Shown one piece after another: positions 1 through 12,038 of a stretch of 64,000 nt of DNA. The notes beneath the pieces are model-generated. The model saw nothing but the letters and a program-made list of their open reading frames with translations, ran no database searches and was not told the DNA's origin. The stretch spans positions 43,213,347 through 43,277,346 of the forward strand of contig CM059199.1 in assembly GCA_030323885.1 (NCBI GenBank), read 5' to 3'. The first letter of the stretch is position 1. Every line of letters starts with the position of its first letter. This stretch comes from Branchipolynoe longqiensis (lineage: Eukaryota > Annelida > Polychaeta > Phyllodocida > Polynoidae). The position numbers and the translations under genes were made by a program.

Positions 1-335
1 CAAACAAATACATTTGTAATCGACCTGTTTTATATAATCACCGCAACATTTCATCCCTTCGGTATTAAACAATAGGTAGTAAAAAGCAGGACCAAGGCAA
101 ATAATTTTAAAACACCCTCTCCCCTGACAATGATCAATATAAATAGTCAGTTGAAATAATACCTTTGATACATCATGTGACTAGCTTTACGCACTGAAGC
201 AGATTCAGATTAGCTGCTGGCAGCTTTTCAGGAGTGGCATTCAATGGAAGGCACATTATAGCTATTGGCTGTCAGGTAGACACTAGAGGGTACTGATTGC
301 CTGCGGAGAAAGTCTGCCTCATAGTAGATGATACC

Positions 336-660
336 GGGCATGGTGGCCTAATCGGTAGAGCGCGGGCCTCGCATGCGGAAGGTCGGGAGTTTGGTTCCTG
401 GTCGAGTCAAACCAATGACTTTAAAATTGATACTTGTCGCTTCCTTGCCTGGAGCTTGGTTTTAATAGGATAGGGGAAGGCCTGGTTAGCTCAGTGTCAG
501 GATAATGTGACTGAGTGGGATATTAGGTCATGTGCTGGCAGCCTGATTTCCCAGTGGGGTAGCACTATAAAGGAACCATGAGTGCACACTGTCACAAGTC
601 GGTACCCATCCTCATATGACCTTAGATGTTGAAGGACACAAAACAACAACCAAGAACAAC
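336..660 (+). mobile_element. tRNA-derived SINE, head type A
   Basis: The copy begins with a tRNA-like head (type A, containing 'atcggtagagcgcgggcctc' and a degenerate B box near 391). A linker follows ('caaaccaatgac', 'cttgtcgcttcc'), then a conserved tail including 'gtcaggataatgtgactgag', 'cccagtggggtagcactata' and 'gatatgacc/ttagatgtt'-like blocks, ending in an A/C-rich terminus. The same tail recurs in more than a dozen places in the window. It encodes no protein and would need LINE-supplied reverse transcriptase. Confidence 0.85.
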
Positions 661-1062
661 TACTAGACGATAATATGGCATGAAAGTGTAATAGTCTGTA
701 CATTTCCCATGTTGGCACTGTCAACATGGATAATTTACTGGCGGGAACACATGCACTACTTTCTCTCAGCACTACTTTCTTGCCCTATTTCCACTCACTG
801 ACTGCTGATTCGCACTTCACTTTCACGCCGGTCTTTCTCCTTGCAAGTCGCTTCATGTTCACTCGCATACCGTGTTTACAAACGTGCCAGTGACGTTGAT
901 ACTTGCCAGCTCATTTCCTTATGTTAAGTATTTTCTCATGTTAATAATGGACTGAATTTAAGCTTACACTGGTTTTTAGTATGTTTAGAATGTGTTATGA
1001 ATATGCAATATTATGTAAGCCCTGTTATCCTTCCTTGCCTCTGTGTACCGTCATACAGTGTA

Positions 1063-1642
1063 AAGCTGTGTTCACACGTGCAAAATCTAAAGCGATTCAG
1101 CCAAGGCGAATACTAGGAATCGATTTAGCCGCCCATTCACACGGGCAGTACTTGGGCCGGAAATCAATATCAGCGCATGAGCAAGTCGATACCAACCAGC
1201 GCCAGTTTTGGTTAGTCGACGTCACCATGGGAGAGTGTGGGTTCGACCTAGATATGTATAGACTGAATCATATTGTTTTGGAACCGTAAAAACATCTGCC
1301 GGGCAGTGAAAACCTATAAATAAATGATGAAAAAAACATCTGTGCACCTCTATCCGGTTCATAGACCAAATTATATAATATGCGCTTTTGATCGACCTGA
1401 AAGTCAACAAACTAAGGTCTCGACTGCGCATGCGTGTGACGTCCTTAATCCGCCTCAGTGCCTCCACACGGGCAACATAACTCGATTCACAGAAATCGAC
1501 TCAGGTAATCGACCTCCACCAGTGGTTTACAGTATTGGGATCACAGAAATTGATTCAACCCTAATTCACACGCAAAATGTGCGTCAAACTCGGCAAGTTG
1601 ATTTCTATGAATCGATTTACATTGCCCGTGTGAACACGGCTT
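1063..1642. mobile_element. 580-bp TA-flanked inverted-repeat element (MITE), copy 1
   Basis: The ends are inverted repeats: the left begins 'aagctgtgttcacacgtgc' and the right end reads, on the other strand, 'aagccgtgttcacacgggc'. A TA dinucleotide flanks both sides, which suggests a TA target duplication. Inside, the motif 'ttcacacgggc' and 'aatcgattt'-like words recur. No transposase is encoded. The second copy at 45,073-45,652 has the same length. Open frames across it have no family resemblance. Confidence 0.75.
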
Positions 1643-1649
1643 TAGTGTC

Positions 1650-2920
1650 AGTTACCTCTGCTGTCGGTAGTGACGGTCCTAAGTACCGGAATGTCAGCCA
1701 TTTCTCCGGCCCTACAGCTCTCCCTAGATATTTTGTTGCCCGTGTTAACGAGGTGATACTAAGTAACCTTTGCCACTTGCTAGTTTTTTCTTCATGTAGG
1801 TATTCTCTCATGGTCATAATTAACTGAAGTTATTCTTAGCAGTGAATACTTATTAATATTAGAACGTGTATGAAGCATTGCAAACTGCTTCAGTGCCTTC
1901 ACGTGTTGCTGTTATCTTGCTCCCGTATGTGCGAAAATGCAGGTTAATGATATGAGAGCCTTTTTTCACATTCTAAGAAGCAACAACTATTCTTTACATG
2001 TGTCTTATTATTTCCCCCTACCTTTGAGTTGACAAATATAATGATACATCAAGCTTAATAAGATTTAAAAGTGAAATCGATGGCGTTCTATGGCCGCTTT
2101 CCTGTCTGTTTGCATTCTCTCACATTTCACCAACTCTGTGCCTATATAAGTATCCATTTGATAATGGAGGCAGGCATTCTACTTCCTATTCCATACTAAA
2201 GCGTTTTTTCACCCGATTTACACTACGTGGTCGTTCACCTGTGTAGTGCGAGTACCGTGTGAATCTGTTATGTACAGTGACACCTTCTCAGGCACACGGG
2301 CAGCGGTACGGAGGGCTAGGGTATTGGTATTCGAGAAGTTTCCTTACCGAATATGCCTACTAATTGGTAACGGTTAGACTTATTTATTCTGCCTCGAGAA
2401 GTTTCATATTGCAGGTCTACAGCTGGTATGAGCTTCGGATTCTAAACTACATGTTCATCCGGCTCGATTCACCCGGCTGCCCAACCGGAACGGATCCTTC
2501 TAGACTGCACAGGTCTTGGTCCAGGCCCCGTCAACATGGCTAGGTCTCTGCGAATACCACCGATCGCCGCGAAGTGGATCGGTAACGAGTCTCCTGACTC
2601 ATGAGCTGGGTCCCAGATTTCAACTGGGTTTCAGTTGAAACAATGGTCTTAAAGTACCCATAGGAAACGCTTTATAAGTGTCACAATTTCCTTGATAATT
2701 GTCACAGGATGATGATTTAGGTATCATTAGAAAAAGTTTTTCCAATACCGTTGCAATGTTACATTTTATGTTCGAATCTGGTGACCTTGAAATTTGTTGT
2801 CACATACCTACCCATGGGAGACTCAAGCTTGACTGTTGTAATCAACAAATTAACACATCACTTTAATTAAACAAGATATCTCGACATATATGATAGTTAG
2901 AAGGTTGGTTACTCCTTTCT
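1650..2920. other. No recognisable gene; AT-rich intergenic sequence
   Basis: I see no coding region or recognised element. About 115 bp at 1,770-1,885 resembles 903-1,020, so the 580-bp element is flanked by diverged copies of one repeat. A GC-richer patch lies at 2,440-2,640. Confidence 0.5.
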
Positions 2921-2924
2921 AACA

Positions 2925-3760
2925 CTGTGACATTGACTGCTGCTCGTCAGTGCAATTCTCTTTGATGTTAGCACCTCATTATTAATACTATTACAGTCAT
3001 GCTCATATTTAACAGAATGGGACTATACCCTGAGTGTTCTGAAGCAGTGAAAATTCTTTAAATTCCCTGTTTTTATTTTGCTCCCATCTGGTTAACACAG
3101 TGAAAGTGACTGCTGCTCACTGCTATGTTTCTATTCACTTTACCAGTCGCCTGATGATTATACTCATGCTATTAATTAACAGAATGTGACTGTAGCTCTC
3201 AATAGTCATAACTATGCAAACTTGACTTGAAGCAGTGGAGTGCATTATATTCATTGTTTATAACTTTCTTCCCATCTGTTATCTCCCTGAAAGTGACTGC
3301 TGCTCATCGGTTCATTTCTTGATCTAAGTTTTGAACCGTGGTCGCTGGAGACAACTGCAACCATGCCACGCCTCCACCCCCTTCGCTGGCGTCCTGTGAC
3401 TCAGCTTCAACAGCTTCACTCGACGGTCCCAGACTCCACCCTGGTATCTGCCGGCGGGCTGCCTCCCACTGCACGGTCTCTGCTAGCTGTCACTCGCCGA
3501 CTCTTCGTTCCCGGCCTCCGCCTGGTTTCTGCCTGTGGGCTGTTTCCATGCTGCACGGGCTTGGATAGCGGTCTTCACCCAACGTCCCAGGATTCCTCCC
3601 CACTCCATGCTGGTGGAGTGTCTCAATGTTTAGTTTTTTTTCATTTTTACCACCCTCAGTATTATTAACTCATGCTCATAAGTAACAGAATGATATTCTA
3701 GTACTGAATACTTACAATAATATCAGAATTTGACCTGAAGCAATGGAAGATGTGTTTGTG
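2925..3760. repeat. Degenerate tandem repeat, unit about 170-190 bp
   Basis: The phrase 'gtgactgctgctcaytg' or a close variant occurs at about 2,935, 3,101 and 3,290, each followed by a block like 'tcatgctcat..ttaacagaatg' and a 'tgaagcagtgg' block. Another partial unit is at 3,660-3,760. A GC-rich insertion (about 3,335-3,640) separates the last two units. Units are clearly diverged, so the array is old. Confidence 0.6.
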
Positions 3761-3889
3761 TAACAATTTACTGGCATCACGGGTCTGGTTATTCAGGTAA
3801 CATATCCTATTCACATTAATTTTATATCTACCTACTATGGACCAAATTACGTAACTACCATGATACTGAGTCTCAAATAAAGAATTGAG

Positions 3890-5290
3890 ACGTTGAAATT
3901 TATTAATCAGCTGGAGGCGTTTAATTTGATAACGGCTCTCATCGTTCTACTTCCGGATGTTCCTAGGAACTTTACTGTGGTAGTGAACACAGATAACCTA
4001 GTCTCTCAAGAAGTACTGGCTTCGGGTGGAGGACGGGATTTAATGTTAACTGCATTTCCGAGACAACTTTGGTTAATATCTCCATTAAATAGCTGTGATA
4101 TAACAGTTATACATAAAGATGGAGCTTCCTTAGTTATGGCGATAATCTGAGTAGGCTTCATTCGAATAACCAAGCGGAGGAAGCAGCACTGCTAGAGTGT
4201 CGATGTAGGAATCTGTGTCGTGTCCCAGTCTCATTCTCCTTGAAAAATATAGATTTTTCCTTGTAGATCATTCTCTGATAATCCTGGAAGATAGCCACTA
4301 TTCTGCTTCTATCTTCCAGGGTACAGCTTGAGTCACCATCTCCAGCTAGTTGCTGCATTGACAGAGGCCCTGTCTAGGGGCACCTGGGCAAACAAACGCC
4401 TCCACCTTCAAACATATGAGAGATTCTGCTTGAACCATGCCGTCGACATCTTGAGGCCTTCGGTCTATGACATCCTCTCATATATAATGTTCCTTAACTC
4501 ATTTCTCAGATCGCCAGGATCGGTAGCCAATTACCTGATTGGAGCTAAAACCTGTATTCAGGCCCTTGGGGGAGAAGTCACTAACTTTGATCCCTATCAC
4601 CTCTCTATCCTAAAGAAAGGAATTGTAAAAAATTCAACTCACATTACAAAACGAGCATCTCCTCTCACTCCTAGTGAACTTAAGATGATAATTTCATATC
4701 TAATGGCATTTAATGAGCAATCATTTGTATATGTCTCTGCCTTGTTGATAATCTACTTTACTTTATCTCGACAGAGTAATGTCACCACACCATCAGCCAA
4801 CTTCATTGGCCCTCATAACATTCAAGCTGCTGAGATTGTTATTACTAACCAGGGGCTTCTGGTCTTGGTTACTTCTTCCAAGACACGACTACTTCTCAAC
4901 CTCCCCTAACATATCTTCTTCCAAGATTGCCTTCATCACATTGTTGCCCTGTTACTGCATGGACGAGATATAAGAATTTCTCTAATCCTCCTCCGTGTGG
5001 TCCGGCGTTCTTCTTCCATCAGGTGATCCCTTGATGTCTCCATGTCTAACGAAGGTATTAGTTGCTGCAGGTAATATATTGTTTTGACCTGAACGTCCTC
5101 TGACTCTGCATAGCCTCCGGAGGGGGGCAGTGCAGGCCTGTGTAACGGCAGGACTTTCACTTAGTGCGATAAAAGAAGCAGGGCCGTGGAGTAGTGATGC
5201 TGTGTCAGCCTACCTTCCGCAGACAGTAATTTTGGTGGTTCCATCAGCCCTCGCCTCTATTTTGGGTTGAGGGCTGCTGGTTCCGTGCTA
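3890..5290 (+). pseudogene. Decayed tyrosine-recombinase retroelement (RNase H + YR remnants)
   Basis: Three coding remnants lie in order on the plus strand. At 3,893-4,150 the translation contains LEAFNLITAL and VVNTDNLVSQEVL, like the RNase H region of YR retroelements (DIRS, Ngaro or related). At 4,328-4,909 the translation (SRGTWANKRLHLQTYERFCL, then YFTLSRQSNV) matches the N-terminal SAM-like domain and first catalytic region of a tyrosine recombinase. At about 5,108-5,265 an out-of-frame stretch reads SLRRGAVQACVTAG, then IKEAGPWSSDAVSAYL, the usual R and terminal H/W-Y block. Frameshifts and stops separate the pieces. It is not a copy of the DIRS elements at 15.8 and 49 kb; the recombinase type differs. 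No ends were found. Confidence 0.7.
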
Positions 5291-6005
5291 GTTCTTCTCT
5301 CTCATCTCTTTCCTGACCTTTCCATTTCCTAAACATAACAACATTTAACTAGTCTCATCTCTATTCACCATTCACTTGTTCGATATGCCTGACACTTATC
5401 ATGACATCATTTAACCTTCCTGGTACTCTATACGATACCTCAATAACATCATTGTCAATTAACTCATGACACGATACACGATAAACGATACCGATATGTT
5501 CTCCAGCCAAGACCGACCTGCCTGCAGGTTATGTTCTCCAGTAAAATTGTTGTTATCTCCATCTCTGTCTTGTCTCCAGTTTGTTCCCGTATGTAAATTA
5601 GCCTCACCACCACACATCAGTGGCAGGGACTATGTTGACCTCTGTTGCCCTTCTTAGACAAGAGAGGTCACTGGATGGTCCGCCTCCTTCGTGACTAGCT
5701 AGTGGCCACCTCCCAACCATCAGAGGTTACCTGCAGCCATACTGATAAGGGGGCGGGTCACTTGACACTTGACTGGTGACGCTCCTGGAGTGGAGGAATA
5801 CTAAAGCTGAGAAGCCTACAGGATTGTGTCTGTCATTCTGCCTGCGTTGCCGTCACCATCTGCAGAAGATCCGGGCCACACAATACAACTGTCACAAATG
5901 CATGTTAATGGTTAATACTTGATAGCGCTTAGTGATTATGCTAACAATCCTGGTCCTTTCACACCACCCTTCTATTTCACTCCTTGGGGTAACCAGGCAA
6001 CCAAC
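5290..6005. other. Non-coding flank of the YR remnant
   Basis: No gene or known repeat recognised. It could be the untranslated 3' part of the decayed YR element, but no terminal repeat is visible. Confidence 0.35.
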
Positions 6006-6007
6006 AA

Positions 6008-6190
6008 ACTGCTTAGCTCAATGTCAGGATAATTTCACTGAGTGCGATATCGGGTCATGCATGGAGCCGGGGGCCTGATTTCCCAGTGGGGCAGCACTAT
6101 AAGGTCACCAAGAGTGCACACTGTCCCAAGTATGTACCCATCCTGATATGACCTTAGATGTTACCAGGAACTCCAACAACAAAGCAATCA
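6008..6190 (+). mobile_element. SINE tail fragment (5'-truncated)
   Basis: Carries the common tail blocks 'tgtcaggataat', 'cccagtggggcagcactata' and 'tcctgatatgaccttagatg' in plus orientation, without a tRNA-like head. Confidence 0.75.
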
Positions 6191-6309
6191 ACCAGCATAT
6201 GTCAACCTCTCGCGATGGGTAGCCAGTAGTCTGACCTAGATATTTCCAGTCCAGATCTCCCAGACAATTGTGCTGCCACCTATCGGCTTCCATTGCACTG
6301 TTTGTTTGC

Positions 6310-6542
6310 TTGTTAGTAGTTTATGTCCTGGCAACATCTAAGGGTCACATCAGGATGAACGGGTATCGACTTGTGACAGTGTATCCTCTTGGCAATTGTT
6401 AGATCTGTCCTACTGGAAAAGAAGCCTGCCAGCAACATGACCTAATGTCCCACTCAGTTGCATTATCCTGACACTGAGCTAAACAGTCAGTGTCCACCTT
6501 AGTAATGCTGGGTGCCAGTCTAGGTAGCAACAAGTATAAAAT
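6310..6542 (-). mobile_element. SINE fragment, minus strand
   Basis: Reads in reverse as the shared tail ('catctaagg..tcacatcaggat', 'cattatcctgacactgagct') and part of the linker ('aggtagcaacaagtat'). The head is missing. With the fragment at 6,008 it forms a loose inverted pair. Confidence 0.7.
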
Positions 6543-6544
6543 GT

Positions 6545-7315
6545 GGCCACTGTGTTTCCACTCTCCTGTATGTGCTCCCTACTGGCCTTCCCTTCCCTAT
6601 AGTCCCTTTCCACCAACATGAGGATTCCTGATTCCTCACACCAATGAATAGATTGATTTACTTATCTACATTTAGAACAAATCAATATGCAAGACCTCTG
6701 GAGTCACTAATCCAAATATACCACAACTAACACCTAAATCCTACTGCATACAGAACAACATAATAAATAAAAGAGTATCAGATCACATTGAACTAAGACT
6801 AAGTAATTAAAGGTATTAGTATCTATTGCATGGGAAATCCTAAATCAACAACTAAAACCTAGCAGCTGAATGTAAAAAGATTTGATGTACCTCAAACTCA
6901 CTACAGATTGCATTGTGTACACTTTAATTTCAGAATTTATTTCACACTTCCATTTACTATATAAACCATGTAAAAAATGGTGTAAATGTTGATATATCTG
7001 TAACACTTACGGTCAGAAGACCAGTGCTACGGCACTGACAAAAAGTTATATGAACCCTATTTCTGTACCAACTAAAAAGTTGTCGATACGGGAAGTGACT
7101 GGCTCATCCTGAAATTAAAGATTGTGATGAGTCACCAGGAAGGCATGTGCTGAGGTAAAACAACAACAAAAACCAGCAGCCATTTCAGCGGATTGAAAGG
7201 CGATAAATCTGCACTCTATTTAATCGGTTCATAAGGCATTAACCTATTTATTGATCATATTGATATTATCTGGGCATACATCATCAATACTAAGTACATT
7301 TCACTGTAATGAGAA
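6545..7315. other. No recognisable gene; AT-rich sequence
   Basis: No coding potential, structured RNA or repeat I can name. Confidence 0.4.
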
Positions 7316-7317
7316 CA

Positions 7318-7655
7318 GGACGCATTGGCCAAAATCGTTAAGCGCAGGCCTCCCATTTGGGAAATCAGAATTTTTGTTTTCAATTGCCGGTCAAGTGAAA
7401 CCAATGACTTACAAAATTGATACTTGTCACTCCCTGGCTTGGCTATCAGCATTAATAGGATAGGGCAAGGACTGGTTAGCTCAGTATCAGAATAATGTGA
7501 CTGAATGGGATATCGGGTCATGGTGCTGGTAGTCTGATTTCCCAGTGGGACAGCACTATAAATTTGCCATGAGTGTGCAAAGTCACAAGTCGGTACCCAT
7601 CCTGATATGACCTTAGATGTTGCCAGGACATGAAACTCCAACAACCAACCAACGG
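7318..7655 (+). mobile_element. SINE, diverged type A head
   Basis: The head 'atcgttaagcgcaggcctcc' is followed by the linker 'gaaaccaatgacttacaaaa' and the complete common tail ending 'catgaaactccaacaacc'. A second diverged tail terminus ('catgaaactccaataacc') lies at about 7,681, so the 3' end appears partly duplicated. Confidence 0.8.
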
Positions 7656-7837
7656 AACTGTGTAGTAAGTAGCACAATAGGCATGAAACTCCAATAACCA
7701 ACCAGCGAATACTGGATAGTAATTCTTTAGAAATGTCCCGCTTCCAAAGGGTTCAAGCCCCATGTTATTCCAACTGAAGGCTTCCAAAGGTTATACTTGC
7801 TACTACTTTGCGTGTAGTTCAGCATTCCAAGAATAGT

Positions 7838-8010
7838 GCAAGAAATGGTTGGGGCAGTGGCAGGATAATAGGACGGAGTGGAATAACTGGTTCATCATGG
7901 CAGTGGCATCATATCTCAGTTGGGCAGCACTATTAAATCACCAGTAGTGCACACGGTCACAAGTCGGTACCCAATATATGAGTCAGATCAAAAGCTCCAA
8001 CAAAGACCCC
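7838..8010 (+). mobile_element. SINE tail fragment, highly diverged
   Basis: Recognisable by 'cagttgggcagcactatta', 'gtcacaagtcggtaccca' and the terminal 'aaaagctccaacaa'. The 5' half is absent. Confidence 0.6.
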
Positions 8011-8164
8011 AACAAGCAAATCTAAGCCAAACACTTGAATATCTCGGTGAAATCTTTTGTGTTTTTTCTATGAAACTTTGATAATTTAATTTGATGGTGC
8101 CTATCCTGTGGCAATATAATATTGATGGTATTACTTTATACTGTTAAATTGTTCAGATACAACT

Positions 8165-8297
8165 GATAGCTGAAGCTGACAGACATTAAGACCGACTCAT
8201 GGACATCATTCTCACAGCAGAGAGCTAAATGGAGAGGGACAGTCAAGTAATGAGAGCAGTCTTTGTCGCATCATGACCGACAGCATGATCCTAATGT
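8165..8297. repeat. Dispersed repeat, short copy
   Basis: About 125 bp containing 'cattaagaccgactcatgga', 'cacagcagagagctaaatgg' and 'gcagtctttgtcgcatc' matches 39,682-39,808 closely. The second copy ends in a GAT repeat, as many LINE 3' ends do, so this may be the 3' end of an unidentified LINE. Confidence 0.65.
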
Positions 8298-8620
8298 AAC
8301 AGACATACTTCTCAGATGTTATTTTTAAACTGAAATTATGAGGCCAACTATTACACAAATTGTGTTTTCGAATGGATGAAATTCATGCCTTGGATGGGTA
8401 CAACAAAAGAGCCATATTTCTACATAAAATAATGAAGAACAAAAGGAAAACGAATTATGACCACCATCAAATATTTATCTAAAAAATAAAAGCCTTCATT
8501 CGGACTGCTATGGTAGAACGGTACTGCCATGTCGTATTCCAGTAACCAGTACCGTAAAATGCATGTATAGTAGGTCTGTACATACCATGAACAAAAGTCA
8601 GTGAACATACCAGTAGGTGT

Positions 8621-8924
8621 ACCGCACGGGATGACCAAATGAGTTGAGCGTCCGTCTCCCGTTTTGGTAGATCGGGGGGTTCGAACCCTGGCTTAAAAAT
8701 TAACACGTGTCGCTTCCTAGCCAGGCGTTTGATATTATTATGACATGACAGGGACTGGTTGGCTCAGTATCAAGATAATCTGATCGAGCGGGATATCAGG
8801 TCATGGTGATGGCAGCCTGGTATCCCAATGGGACAGCACTATAAATCCCCCCTGGCACAATGAGGTACCCATCCTGATATGACCTTAGATGTTGTAAGAA
8901 CGTAAAACTCCAACAACCAACAAA
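8621..8924 (+). mobile_element. Complete SINE, head type B, with 11-bp target duplication
   Basis: The type B head ('gatgaccaaatgagttgagc', B box 'ggttcgaaccctgg') resembles tRNA-Leu or tRNA-Ser. The linker and the full common tail follow, ending 'cgtaaaactccaacaacc'. The 11-bp sequence 'ccagtaggtgt' occurs immediately before (8,610-8,620) and after (8,925-8,935), giving a clear target-site duplication and defining the SINE ends. Confidence 0.9.
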
Positions 8925-8935
8925 CCAGTAGGTGT

Positions 8936-10786
8936 TCAGGACTAGTGTAGACTGTTATACAAGGATATGGACAATTCCTGATTTTGTTGTGTACAAAATA
9001 AGGTGCACATGAGATCACCTTCTAATCCCATGTGTATGGTAACTATTTGTATGCTGTAGTGATTAATGCGCATGTCCATACAAGAAGATCACCCCCGAGA
9101 GGGATACTGACCAAAACCACCCATCAATATGGCCGTATCCAGTATCACAGCTGTCCAGCGTTGAAAACAAGCACCCTCACAGGAGCGTATACGGTATGGG
9201 CGGAATAACAAACTTGTAACAAAAAATAAAAAAATAAAAAATCGATTAACACGTCCCAGGCGACTCGGGTCACCCGAGTTGCTAGAATTTCAAATCGAAC
9301 ACCACAAGTGGAGTTGACAAACAGACCCGACCCCAGTAACCCACATCCTGGCTGGGGGTGGCTAGGAACGATGATGTCATATTCATGTCCTGCAGGATAA
9401 CACGTACCAGTACCAGTCATACTAGGGTTTTGATGGTAATAACCCAGATTAATGAAATGCAAATATAACTAAACTATGCAATCATAAAATACCTTAAATC
9501 CTATTTTGCTGCAGTTATATCAGTTATTAAAAAAAAAAAAAGTTTTGGATTAAGCCACCATTTTTTCCAACCCGAGCATGGATAAGCATATTCGATAATA
9601 TAGACCCGAGTCTTTAGGATGTGCATATGCGGCAAAACGTGGCTGGGGTGACCAGAGTTGATTAATCGATTGTGCGATGGTTAAGTTTAACAAATCAATT
9701 CAATCACTATACTATAATAAATTTCCCTTCACATTACCCCATCTGTACACATAATCTAACTCACTAAGATATAGCTAAACCCCAAATTCAGATCTTTTGA
9801 CGAAAATATAACTTAAATTAAATGGCAAGTGGATGTAGTCAAGCAAATGTTACAGTTATAATGGATGTCTGACAGTGCGCTTTTAGCAATGTAGACATCC
9901 ACTTTTGGGAATAGGGAAGAAATAAGCTCATAGAATTGAGTCATTTGAGTATCATCTGCCACTTCATTAATAATTGAAGAGGTTTAGAAACTGGCAGCAT
10001 TTTTGATTACTATTATTATTCCCAGGCTGCCACTTAGTTGGTTGAGCGAATGCTGGCTGATATCACTAAGGACCTCGTCCTTTACTAATTTGGAGAATCA
10101 GGATGAACAAGGTTTAGTGAAGGGTTGGTTGGTCACACGTGACTTCCCTGAGGAAAACAACTAGACATGGTAAGTGGATGTATGCAAGCATATGTTGTAG
10201 TTGTCATGAGCCATATTGTAAAATGGCTAACGCTCGAATCTGTGGTTGTGTAGGCAGGCTATAGTGAAATCAATACAGACAAAGAGAAAGGAAGAGTATA
10301 AAGTGCAAAGAAGGAGAGAGAGTCAAGCCCTCTGGTTTATTATTTATATGGTTACATGGGTTCATTGTAGAGTATCACCCCACCCCTTTCCTCCAATGGG
10401 AAGCAAGCATTCTTGGCCCTACCAATAGGGATCCAACATTCCTGGTCCCCATGGCTACCAGTGGTCTGCCCACCACCACCAAGCTGTATGGCCCCAGTGT
10501 GGTGATCCTACCCAGCAGAGGGGGAGGGGGTAGGCCCTGAGTGTGGTTACACTCAGCCCTGCCAGCACCACTATATCTATTTACATCTCACTCAGGCAAC
10601 ACCAGCACTAACATATACAGACATGCGCTTGGTCACATACACCTGGTTAGTAATAGAACATTTGCATTCCCTCCGATGCCGTAAATCGGAATATTTTACA
10701 ATATGATAGTATATACTTAACACGATATACCACCAGTATAAGGAGGAGGGAAGTAATAAAGACGTAGAAGGTAGCCATGGAGTGCA
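8936..10786. other. No recognisable gene; low-level dispersed repeats
   Basis: No coding region found. A block near 9,830-10,060 has diverged similarity to 10,165-10,205 and to 11,070-11,165 (shared 'ggttgagygmatgctggctg'). Nothing else is recognised. Confidence 0.4.
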
Positions 10787-11012
10787 GACGGATCGATGGC
10801 CGAATCAGTTAGGGCTTCCGTCTCCCGTGTTGAAAGATCGTGGTTTCGAACCGTGGTCAAGTCAAATCAATCACTTAAAAATTGATAATTGTCACTTCCT
10901 AACCTGGCGCTCGGCATTCTTAGGATAGGGCAAGAAGCAGTGGAATTGGGAAGACCAATCATCCGCGATTGAAATGTCCCCTGCTTATTCAACTAATGTA
11001 CCGACAACAATA
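10787..11012 (+). mobile_element. SINE with type B head and alternative tail (tail 2)
   Basis: The type B head ('gatggccgaatcagttaggg', B box 'gtttcgaaccgtgg') and linker are as in the main SINE family. After 'ggatagggcaa' (about 10,931) the sequence switches to a different tail containing 'agcagtggaattgggaagac' and 'cccctgcttattcaactaat'. The same second tail follows the same head at 47,808-48,040, so this is a separate subfamily. Confidence 0.8.
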
Positions 11013-11539
11013 TTTTAAAAATATGTCTGCCAATGTTTCATCTGCGACGCATAGTTAATTGGATATATTTCGAAGCTGGCAGAATTTGTTATTGATATTA
11101 TTAATAATATTATCATAAGGCAGGACAATGCTTTCAATTATATGGTTGAGTGCATGCTGGCTGTGGCGGGAATGGCAATAATAGGATAGGGCAATGACTG
11201 GTTAGTTCAGTGTCAGGATAATGTGTCTGCCTGGGATATCAGGTCATGGTGCCTGCGGTCTGGTATCCCAGTGGGACAGCACAAAGACCCTATAATACTA
11301 AGATGGCTCGCTCCCTATCTCTCCCATGTTAATGTAAATGTTGCAGTGCCACCTTGTGGTGGGTTTGATCAGCCCAGCTGCTGGTTGGTGTTTCACATGT
11401 AAACACATACAATTATATTATACATGAGATAGGTAAGTATGAATACACATCAATATGAAATTGCTATGAACAAGGTTATTATTGCCGGAAGTGATAGTGA
11501 GGATAAGCTCTCACTACCTATAAAGTACTTTCTCATGGC

Positions 11540-12038
11540 ATGCGTATCAAACAGCCTCTGATAACCAAGTCCAACTCCCGGCCTTCACGAGGCGAAACTG
11601 TTTCTACTGACGGGAGAAGGGGCAAAGGCGGATCTCTGGCGCCTCAAAACCAGATGCTTCGGGCAGGTGGGGCTCGTCAATCTTGGCTGACTGCTCATCT
11701 AGGAGAAGGTAAACTCTGATTTAAAACCCCCGCTGCCGTGCGGCTAGTCCCATTTATGGGAAGACCAGAAGTTGGTAGTGCACACCAGCGGCCATACCGA
11801 CTCAATTGTCGGCCTAAACTAAGTGCGGTGCACATCAACTTTGTTGGTGTGGTCAGGGGATGTCACCCCTTCAAGTGCATGAAGACTGGAGCAGCAGATG
11901 AGTTAGAAGATCAATAGCTTTGAAGGTGTAACAGCAAGATGATGTGGCTCATCAGGGCACACTCTGACAAAGATGAGTAAGTGGCCAGTCACCTTGGAAA
12001 GGAAGGGGAACCTACCAAGTATTTACCCATAGTAAGCA
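11540..12038 (+). other. 5' untranslated region of the LINE
   Basis: GC-richer sequence between the left TIR region and the LINE start codon. It holds several short self-complementary stretches (e.g. 'cccatttatggg') but no homology I can name. RTE-group LINEs sometimes carry a self-cleaving ribozyme here; I could not fold one convincingly. Confidence 0.4.

Noticed and set aside
11540..12038. Self-cleaving ribozyme at the LINE 5' end
   Set aside because: Known for some RTE-like LINEs, but I could not identify a convincing fold by eye.
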